Shown here: positions 1-4,881 of the stretch, in pieces
How the letters are laid out: every line of letters starts with the position of its first letter
Numbering within the stretch: position 1 is the first letter of the stretch
From: Kiritimatiellales bacterium
Lineage (GTDB): Bacteria > Verrucomicrobiota > Kiritimatiellia > Kiritimatiellales > Pontiellaceae
Reading direction: 5' to 3'
NCBI GenBank assembly: GCA_030630445.1
Contig: DAOVNC010000254.1
Location: 1-5,509 of the forward strand
DNA: 5,509 nt
The notes under the pieces: model-generated
What the model saw: only the letters and a program-made list of their open reading frames with translations
What the model was told of the DNA's origin: nothing
The model's database searches: none
Made by a program: the position numbers and the translations under genes

Positions 1-137
1 GGCGCGCCCTCTGCAAGCAGAGAGGCCCGCACTACACCTTTGCCCGAGAAGTCGCTAATGATTCAGGTAAAAAAATGAAAATAATCGAAAAACCAGCAGG
101 CCGGCCTTTCGAGTGCAAAAAAAGTTGCATAAATATA

Positions 138-166
138 TTGACGCACAAATTTTTGCACCTTACTCT
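138..166 (+). promoter_or_regulatory. Candidate sigma-70-type promoter upstream of the first PEP-CTERM gene
   Basis: TTGACG at 138-143 matches five of six bases of the -35 consensus. It is followed after exactly 17 bases by TACTCT at 161-166, which matches only three of six bases of the -10 consensus. The surroundings are AT-rich in an otherwise GC-richer window. A start near 173 would give a leader of about 78 bases before the ATG at 251. A weaker alternative pair (TTGCAC at 153, TTAATT at 177) overlaps it. The rest of 1-250 shows no gene, only a 10-base palindrome at 98-107 and a small hairpin at 9-22. Confidence 0.3.
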
Positions 167-238
167 CGATTCAAGCTTAATTCGTGTTATGTAGCGGTTT
201 GTCGGATGGACAGGTTGCGCACGGAGAAGGTAAAACAT

Positions 239-244
239 AAGGAG
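239..244 (+). promoter_or_regulatory. Strong Shine-Dalgarno site of gene 1
   Basis: AAGGAG lies six bases before the ATG at 251. It is a near-ideal ribosome binding site and fixes this start, which opens directly into a signal peptide. Gene 4 has the same hexamer at 4871-4876, five bases before its ATG. Confidence 0.8.
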
Positions 245-250
245 AAGTAA

Positions 251-931
251 ATGAATACAAAGAAAATAGGCATGGCCATAGTGGCCGTACTGTGTATTAC
301 GGGGCTGGCTAGCGCGTCAACCATCACATGGAGCAGTAGCGTCGCCCCGACGGAGGGCGGCTATGGGCAAAACCTCTCTGCGGGACTGTTCGACGCCAGT
401 GGAACTCTGGTATCGGCCGAAAACGTCGGCGGATCGGCCTACACCTTCGATGGTATTAGTTTCGTTGCGGGAACAACGGTATTTGACGGAACCGCCAGTG
501 TGTTTCATGATGCTCCAGCCTCATGGGAGACCGAGCTGTCAGCCACCGGCACATGGGGCAGCTCTGCAGGCACGGTGTCGCTGACTGGTTTGACCGCCAC
601 TCAGGAATACCGCATTCAGGCGCTTGTCTATGATGGACGCGGCGACGCTGACGTTTCAGGTCGCACCGTGGAGTTCGACGGCGTCGACCAGGGCCAGTAT
701 GCCAATGGTATATCTATGGTTACATGGGGCGACGGCCTGCTGGTTACCGGCACCTTTACCGCCGACGCTACGACACAGGACTTTACTGTTGAAGCATTTC
801 TCGGCACGGATAGCAAGGGCGGCCAGCTCAACACCCTGACTCTGTATGCGATTCCGGAACCGGCAACGTTCGGCATGGTTGCTGCGTTTGGCGGGGGCAT
901 CCTCTTCATTCGTCGTAAATTGATGATGTAG
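251..931 (+). CDS. PEP-CTERM sorting domain protein with one copy of an unrecognised beta-rich domain (domain X)
   Basis: This is a 226-residue exported protein. Residues 1-22 form a signal peptide: a Lys pair, a hydrophobic stretch, then an Ala-Ser-Ala-Ser cleavage region. Residues about 24-200 are one copy of domain X, rich in Gly, Thr, Ala and Asp. Its landmarks are 'AENVGG' (57-61 region), 'LTGLT' (111-115), 'IQALVYDGR' (122-130), 'GRTVEFDG' (137-144), 'TGTFTADATTQ' (166-176) and 'GGQLN' (190-194). Residues 202-204 are Pro-Glu-Pro, followed by a hydrophobic segment to about 220 and an Arg-Arg-Lys cluster. This is the classic PEP-CTERM tail, which in other bacteria is recognised by an exosortase that processes the protein and delivers it to the envelope or matrix. 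No exosortase lies in the window. The role of domain X is unknown; an adhesive or glycan-binding beta-sandwich is only inference. The start is supported by the AAGGAG at 239-244. Gene 2 follows after a hairpin. Confidence 0.9.
   Translation: MNTKKIGMAIVAVLCITGLASASTITWSSSVAPTEGGYGQNLSAGLFDASGTLVSAENVGGSAYTFDGISFVAGTTVFDGTASVFHDAPASWETELSATGTWGSSAGTVSLTGLTATQEYRIQALVYDGRGDADVSGRTVEFDGVDQGQYANGISMVTWGDGLLVTGTFTADATTQDFTVEAFLGTDSKGGQLNTLTLYAIPEPATFGMVAAFGGGILFIRRKLMM
613..645. repeat. Exact 33-base repeat, copy in gene 1 (second copy at 1380-1412)
   Basis: Positions 613-645 are identical to 1380-1412 in gene 2, covering the codons for the 'IQALVYDGRGD' strand of domain X. Sequence on either side differs at both third positions and amino acids, so this is one of several islands of identity between the paralogues. 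Confidence 0.85.
722..831. repeat. Exact 110-base repeat, copy in gene 1
   Basis: Every base of 722-831 matches 1489-1598 in gene 2, including all synonymous positions. It encodes the C-terminal third of domain X, from 'TWGDGLLV' to 'GGQLN'. The flanks diverge at once on both sides: before it, the two genes read Ser-Met-Val versus Lys-Phe-Val, and after it Thr-Leu versus Ala-Phe. This points to recent gene conversion or a recent mosaic duplication. Confidence 0.92.
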
Positions 932-945
932 AGTTTCTTATTGAT

Positions 946-989
946 AAGGGGTTGCAACCGCACTTTGGGTTGCAATCCCTTTCTTTTTT
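946..989 (+). terminator. Rho-independent-type terminator or attenuating hairpin between genes 1 and 2
   Basis: Arms 946-959 and 968-981 pair over 14 bases with a single G-T wobble around an eight-base loop. A T-rich tract runs through 981-989. This is a textbook intrinsic terminator for gene 1. Gene 2 starts only 25 bases after it with no convincing promoter in between, so partial read-through is likely. Confidence 0.8.
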
Positions 990-1001
990 AAAGGTTAAGC
1001 A

Positions 1002-1006
1002 GGGAG
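1002..1006 (+). promoter_or_regulatory. Shine-Dalgarno site deciding the start of gene 2
   Basis: GGGAG lies eight bases before the ATG at 1015. The frame is open upstream to a TTG at 952, but that codon sits inside the terminator stem and would add residues with no signal-peptide character. The ATG at 1015 gives an N-terminus matching those of genes 1 and 4, so it is taken as the true start. Confidence 0.75.
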
Positions 1007-1014
1007 AAGATGTG

Positions 1015-2418
1015 ATGAAAATAAAGAGCATAGGAATAGCCGCATGTTTGGCGTTGGGTATTGTTGGGTTGGCTAGTGGAGCCACCATCTCCTGGAGCAG
1101 TAGCGTCGCCGCAACGGAGGGCGGCTATGGGGAAAACCTGAGTGCCGGGCTTTTTAGCACCAATGGCGCATTGGTGTATGCAGAAAATGTGGGGGGAGAG
1201 GCCTACACTTTTGATTCAATCGCCTTCGAAGCAGGAACGACGGTATTTGCCGGAACAACCAACGTGTATCACGATGATCCAGCCTCCTTTGAGACCGAGT
1301 TGTCGGCAACCGGTACAACCGGGACTAACGGGGCCGATACGGTAACGCTGACCGGGCTGACCATCGGAACCAACTACGTCATTCAGGCGCTTGTCTATGA
1401 TGGACGCGGCGATGGCGACTCTCCCGGACGCACCGTGGAGTTTGACGGCATCGACCAGGGCCAGTATGCCAATGGTGAAAAATTTGTGACATGGGGCGAC
1501 GGCCTGCTGGTTACCGGCACCTTTACCGCCGACGCTACGACACAGGACTTTACTGTTGAAGCATTTCTCGGCACGGATAGCAAGGGCGGCCAGCTCAATG
1601 CATTTACACTGTTCGATCCAAATGGTATTTTCGTTCCACCTCTCGGCCCTGCCCCTATTACATGGACTTCGGCACCGGCCCCGATTGATCAGACCGATCC
1701 GCTTTTGGGTATCTTGCAGCCCGGACTTTTCGATGTCAGCGGTGCACTGGTGTTGGCGGAAAATGTCGGCGGTCCGGCCTCCTCGTTTGATGGAATCGAT
1801 TTTGCAGAAGGAACCATTATGTTTGATGCAACCTACGATGGGTTTAACGGCGCATCGGGTACTGAGATTTCAAAATCTGCCACATATGGTTCCGCCGAGG
1901 AGACGGTGACTCTAACCGGATTGACCTCAAATCAGGAATATCGAGTCCAAGCATTGGTCTACGATAGCCGTACGGCCTTTTTCGGACGCACCGTAGAGTT
2001 TGATGGTGTTGACCAGGGTCAGTATGCCAATGGAGTCGATTCGACGACCGCTGGCGATGGCCTGCTGGTTACGGGTACCTTTACCGCAAATGCGGAAACA
2101 CAACCCTTCACTATTGAAGCATTTCTCGGCACGGATAGCAAGGGCGGCCAGCTCAATGCCATTACGGTATACGGGATTGTCCCGGCCGAACCGGTCACCG
2201 TTTCGATTACAGGGCCCGTTTCAGGGGGTTCGGAAATGGAGATTTCATGGGTCGGAGTAGCCGGAGGAACCTATAGCGTGGAAACCAACGCCAATCTCAT
2301 TATTGGAGGCGGATGGGGCTCGTTCGCGACCAATATATATTCGAGTGGCGGTGGCTTGATCGTGATCACCAATGCCATCGATGGCGATCAAACCTTCTAC
2401 CGCGTTATCACGGAATAA
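1015..2418 (+). CDS. Secreted protein with two tandem copies of domain X and a C-terminal module shared with the neighbouring fucosidase
   Basis: From the ATG at 1015 this is a 467-residue exported protein. Residues 1-23 form a signal peptide ending in Ala-Ser-Gly-Ala. The first domain X copy (about 24-200) is very close to that of gene 1. A Pro-rich linker (201-213, 'DPNGIFVPPLGPA') leads to a second, more diverged copy (about 214-387). Both copies keep 'AENVGG', 'LTGLT', 'QALVYD', 'GRTVEFDG', 'DQGQYANG' and 'FLGTDSKGGQLNA'. There is no PEP-CTERM tail. Residues about 393-467 instead form a different module ('GPVSGG', 'SW', 'TNANL', 'GWG', 'GDQTFYRVITE') that recurs at the C-terminus of the fucosidase downstream. 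A Cys at residue 11 is too early and in the wrong context for a lipobox. The sequence shows a secreted all-beta protein; its function is not recognisable. The neighbourhood suggests a glycan-binding or scaffolding role, which is inference. Confidence 0.88.
   Translation: MKIKSIGIAACLALGIVGLASGATISWSSSVAATEGGYGENLSAGLFSTNGALVYAENVGGEAYTFDSIAFEAGTTVFAGTTNVYHDDPASFETELSATGTTGTNGADTVTLTGLTIGTNYVIQALVYDGRGDGDSPGRTVEFDGIDQGQYANGEKFVTWGDGLLVTGTFTADATTQDFTVEAFLGTDSKGGQLNAFTLFDPNGIFVPPLGPAPITWTSAPAPIDQTDPLLGILQPGLFDVSGALVLAENVGGPASSFDGIDFAEGTIMFDATYDGFNGASGTEISKSATYGSAEETVTLTGLTSNQEYRVQALVYDSRTAFFGRTVEFDGVDQGQYANGVDSTTAGDGLLVTGTFTANAETQPFTIEAFLGTDSKGGQLNAITVYGIVPAEPVTVSITGPVSGGSEMEISWVGVAGGTYSVETNANLIIGGGWGSFATNIYSSGGGLIVITNAIDGDQTFYRVITE
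1489..1598. repeat. Exact 110-base repeat, copy in domain X1 of gene 2
   Basis: Partner of 722-831. Part of it (1556-1601, extending three bases past the 110-base copy) is also exactly repeated inside the same gene at 2114-2159, so all three domain X copies share the same 3' core. Confidence 0.92.
2114..2159. repeat. Exact 46-base repeat, copy in domain X2 of gene 2
   Basis: Identical to 1556-1601 in the first domain of the same gene. It encodes 'EAFLGTDSKGGQLNA'. The rest of the second domain is clearly diverged from the first, so complete identity here stands out and also makes a substrate for recombination within the gene. Confidence 0.88.
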
Positions 2419-2441
2419 CTGCGGCGCGACAACGGAAACAC

Positions 2442-2480
2442 AACTGCAATCCCCGGCAAGGGATTGCAGTTTGATTTTAA
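2442..2480 (+). terminator. Intrinsic terminator-like hairpin after gene 2
   Basis: Arms 2442-2453 and 2460-2471 form a perfect 12-base-pair stem around a six-base loop (CGGCAA). It is followed by a weak T-rich stretch, TGATTTTAA. The stem includes a TTGCAATCCC-like core also seen in the hairpin after gene 1. The poor T tract suggests incomplete termination or a 3'-end stabilising or processing hairpin. Confidence 0.65.
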
Positions 2481-2487
2481 CGCAACG

Positions 2488-2510
2488 GGCCTGATCAGGC
2501 CTAACTTTTT
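2488..2510 (+). terminator. Second palindrome before the fucosidase gene, possible tandem terminator
   Basis: Positions 2488-2501 are a perfect 14-base palindrome (GGCCTGATCAGGCC). It could fold as a five-base-pair stem with a GATC loop, followed by TAACTTTTT to 2510. It could equally be a dimeric regulator site, since it sits just upstream of the fucosidase start at 2529. The sequence alone does not decide. Confidence 0.4.
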
Positions 2511-2528
2511 AAGGCTGAGTTTATACCG

Positions 2529-4667
2529 ATGAAAAAAATATCAAGCACACGATTTCTGCGATACACCTTGCCGGTGCTTCTGCTTGCACTTTCAGGGCAA
2601 GCCTATGCGCAGAATTCCGACTCATGGAACGACGACCGTGTAGGGTTGTTCGTGCACTGGGGGCTTTATAGCGGTGCGGAAGGTGCATGGGACGGTAGCA
2701 CGGTGGGAGGCGCTTCGGAGTGGATTCAGCAAGGTGCCAACTTGCACAGTAGCGACTACAGCAGTACGCTCAAACCGCTCTTCACCCCCAGTGCTACATG
2801 GGCGACCGATCTGGCCCAATCCGCCAAGGATGCCGGCATGGAATATGTCGTGATTACCGCCAAGCACCACGATGGCTTCACCCTTTTCAACAGCACCGAA
2901 TACTGGTCGACCGGCACCAGCAATGATGGCTCCCAGACCACCAACCCCTATGGCGGATCAAATATCAGCCCGTCCGGCCGCGACCTGATGCAGGAGTATA
3001 TCACCGCCGTGCGGGGACAGGGCATCAAGGTTGGTTTCTACTATTCTGTGATCGATTGGCAGCATCCGAATGCCTACCGCGGTAACAATGGGCTTCCCAA
3101 GCCGTCCATCATGAGCAACAGCAAGTATGATGAAAACTCGACCGATCCGGACGCCAATACCACTTCCTACAAATCCTATATCTACAACCACGTCGAGCAG
3201 CTCCTGACCCAGTATGGAACCATTGACGAACTCTGGTTCGACTACAGCTCGAGTGTCGTTGAGGACAGCGATTGGGATGCCGACGCTTTGATGACGATGA
3301 TTCGCACGCATCAACCGGACATCATGGTCAACAACCGTCTCTACTATGGACTGGAAAATCCCAACGGCGACTTCGGCACGCCGGAGCGCACGATCCCCGC
3401 CACGGGGCTCCCGTTTGACTGGGAAACCGCCCAGTCGTGGGACAACTCCTCGTGGGGCTATAAATCCAATGCGAACGGGGCCAGCTACAAAAGTGCCCGC
3501 GAGGCAGCCCAGCTGTTCGCCGAAGCCTCCAGCAAAGGCGGCAATATGCTGCTCAACGTCGGCCCCGACCGCTTCGGCGCGATTCCCTCTGAGCAAGCCA
3601 CCCGTATGAGCGAGCTAGGAAACTGGATGGCCGTCAATGGCGAAGCAGTCAAGCAGACTCGCGCCAGCGGTATCGATGCCACCGGCCTATGGGGACGCAT
3701 GACCATGAACAAGTCGGGCGATCGCTATTATGCGATCGTTTTCAATCGCCCTGCAAATGGAGTGATCGACATCACCTCCGTCACCGATGGAAAGATTGTC
3801 ACTTCGATTTCGGCAAGCCGGTTGACGGCCTCGGGGCCGGTATCCGCTCCCATCACCGAAAACGCTGGAACCTACACCGTCAATCTGGATGCAGGAGACC
3901 TCGATGGCCTGCAGTCCGCCACCTTCCGCATCGACCTCGCCTGGACTCCCGCGCCTCCATCCCCGTGGACTAATCTGGCCCTGGAGAAACCCGCTACCGG
4001 AAGCACGTTCTATAGTGACGGGGGCTTGAGTCTGAGTCCTGACCTGGCGGTGGATGGAGATCTCTCTGCCGCCAGTGGTGGTGGCTACAATCTTTTCCAT
4101 TCTGCATCCGACGATGTTGACCCGTGGTTTCAGGTTGATCTAGGAAATACCTATCGGATCAAAGAAATTGTCATGCACAACCGTAGTGGTTTTGAAGCCC
4201 GGCTCCGTGACATTACGGTGGAAATACTCAATGCCTCGAATGTTGTGGTTGCAACCTATGCCGACCTCAATGATGGCAATGCCCTCTCCGGGCCAAGCAC
4301 GCTAAAGGTAACCCTTCCAGACGATGAACTGGCTGTTGGGCAAAAGGTGCGCATTAGCCGCGCCTCCGACCCTGGCGGCGGCGATGACAACACCATTCTC
4401 TGCCTTAGCGAACTGGAAGTTTTCGGAGCATCTCCGGGCGGTCCCGCCACGGCTTTGATTGCAGGCCCCGTTGCCGGCGGTGGCGCGATGGAGCTTTCAT
4501 GGGAAGGTGAAGCCGGGGCAACCTATGGCGTGCAAACCAACGCCGACCTCACCGATCCGGCGGGATGGGGTGCGCTTGCAACCGCCATTGCGGGTACCGG
4601 TGGCTTGATCACCGTTACCAACAACATGAATGGGGATCAACTGTTCTTTCGCATCATTACGGAATAG
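2529..4667 (+). CDS. Exported alpha-L-fucosidase (GH29) with F5/8 type C domain and C-terminal accessory module
   Basis: This 712-residue exported enzyme should release alpha-linked L-fucose from glycans by a retaining mechanism. Residues 1-27 form a signal peptide ending in Ala-Tyr-Ala. The GH29 catalytic domain (about 31-370) shows 'GLFVHWGLYS' (39-48), 'KHHDGFTLF' (112-120), 'LWFDYS' (235-240) with Asp238 as the expected nucleophile, 'VNNR' (267-270), 'FGTPE' (282-286) with Glu286 the plausible acid/base by position, 'SWGY' (308-311) and 'GGNMLLNVGP' (337-346). A beta domain (about 375-470) and a Pro-rich linker follow. Next is an F5/8 type C (CBM32-like) domain (about 481-633; 'NLALEKPAT', 'AVDGD', 'DPWFQVDLG', 'LSELEVFG'). 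Residues about 640-712 form a module also found at the end of gene 2. The GH29 call is firm; the exact linkage and substrate (fucoidan, mucin or other fucosylated glycan) cannot be read. Only a weak AAGG, 14 bases upstream, precedes the start. Confidence 0.95.
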   Translation: MKKISSTRFLRYTLPVLLLALSGQAYAQNSDSWNDDRVGLFVHWGLYSGAEGAWDGSTVGGASEWIQQGANLHSSDYSSTLKPLFTPSATWATDLAQSAKDAGMEYVVITAKHHDGFTLFNSTEYWSTGTSNDGSQTTNPYGGSNISPSGRDLMQEYITAVRGQGIKVGFYYSVIDWQHPNAYRGNNGLPKPSIMSNSKYDENSTDPDANTTSYKSYIYNHVEQLLTQYGTIDELWFDYSSSVVEDSDWDADALMTMIRTHQPDIMVNNRLYYGLENPNGDFGTPERTIPATGLPFDWETAQSWDNSSWGYKSNANGASYKSAREAAQLFAEASSKGGNMLLNVGPDRFGAIPSEQATRMSELGNWMAVNGEAVKQTRASGIDATGLWGRMTMNKSGDRYYAIVFNRPANGVIDITSVTDGKIVTSISASRLTASGPVSAPITENAGTYTVNLDAGDLDGLQSATFRIDLAWTPAPPSPWTNLALEKPATGSTFYSDGGLSLSPDLAVDGDLSAASGGGYNLFHSASDDVDPWFQVDLGNTYRIKEIVMHNRSGFEARLRDITVEILNASNVVVATYADLNDGNALSGPSTLKVTLPDDELAVGQKVRISRASDPGGGDDNTILCLSELEVFGASPGGPATALIAGPVAGGGAMELSWEGEAGATYGVQTNADLTDPAGWGALATAIAGTGGLITVTNNMNGDQLFFRIITE
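4446..4664 (+). other. C-terminal module of the fucosidase, homologous to the end of gene 2
   Basis: Residues about 640-712 align with residues about 397-467 of gene 2 at roughly 40 of 70 positions by eye, with one single-residue gap. Shared landmarks are 'GPV', 'ME.SW', 'AG.TY.V.TNA.L', 'GWG', 'GGLI', 'TN', 'GDQ' and the terminal 'F.R.ITE'. Both copies end exactly at the stop codon. Similar 'TY.V..S.DL' and 'F[YF]R[VI]' tails occur at the ends of many Verrucomicrobia-type secreted proteins; this is recollection, not a search. A role in sorting, anchoring or glycan binding is possible. Confidence 0.8.
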
Positions 4668-4881
4668 CACTCGATTGGCGATTAGCGGAACCAGAACCGC
4701 TGAGGCAATGTAGCAACAGTGTTAAGCGACAAGCGCAAAGGGGTATTTCTGGAAAATCGATCAAGCGGTTGGAGAACGAGTCAGGAGTTAGGGGGCTCAG
4801 AAATACATCCGGCACCTTCCGGCGAAGGTTGCTGTTTATAATTTTTAACAAAAAGACCTAAATAGGTTCTAAGGAGCATTA
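4668..4881 (+). promoter_or_regulatory. Intergenic region with a consensus -10 box and hairpin upstream of gene 4
   Basis: This 214-base gap holds no supported gene. A perfect TATAAT lies at 4837-4842, but no good -35 element sits 16-18 bases upstream. Transcription would begin about 30 bases before the ATG at 4882. Just upstream, 4814-4819 and 4824-4829 form a six-base-pair stem with a CGGC loop. This could end the fucosidase transcript weakly or overlap the -35 region of the promoter. A minor hairpin (AGCGG/CCGCT) sits near 4684-4701. AAGGAG at 4871-4876 is the ribosome binding site of gene 4. Confidence 0.4.

Noticed and set aside
1..107. GGCGCGCC at 1-8 (again at 5029-5036) and GGCCGGCC at 99-106 as possible cloning sites
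   Set aside because: The second GGCGCGCC is inside a native coding sequence and no vector-like sequence is present, so chance in GC-rich DNA is enough.
141..157. Sigma-54-like element (GCAC, then TTGCA), considered because PEP-CTERM genes can be under RpoN-linked control
   Set aside because: The GG of the -24 element is missing and the spacing to the GC is one base too long.
32..238. Reverse-strand open frame of 68 codons in the upstream region
   Set aside because: No ribosome binding site, no recognisable motif, and it overlaps the likely promoter and leader of gene 1.
952..1014. Upstream TTG start giving a 488-residue version of gene 2
   Set aside because: The TTG lies inside the stem of the gene 1 terminator, has no ribosome binding site, and would bury the signal peptide 21 residues in. 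The ATG at 1015 matches the paralogues.
1036..1050. Possible lipoprotein lipobox at Cys11 of gene 2
   Set aside because: The Cys lies in the middle of the hydrophobic core, only 11 residues in, with no proper Leu-Ala/Ser-Gly/Ala context. A normal cleavage site follows at residue 23.
1084..2175. Tandem domain copies considered as a CRISPR array or mobile element
   Set aside because: The repeats are long, in frame and coding, with no short regular repeat-spacer pattern, no transposase and no terminal inverted repeats.
2958..3596. Long open frame of 212 codons on the reverse strand
   Set aside because: It lies fully antisense to the GH29 catalytic domain. Its translation is Arg/Val/Gly-rich with no domain or signal, as expected for a shadow of biased codon use.
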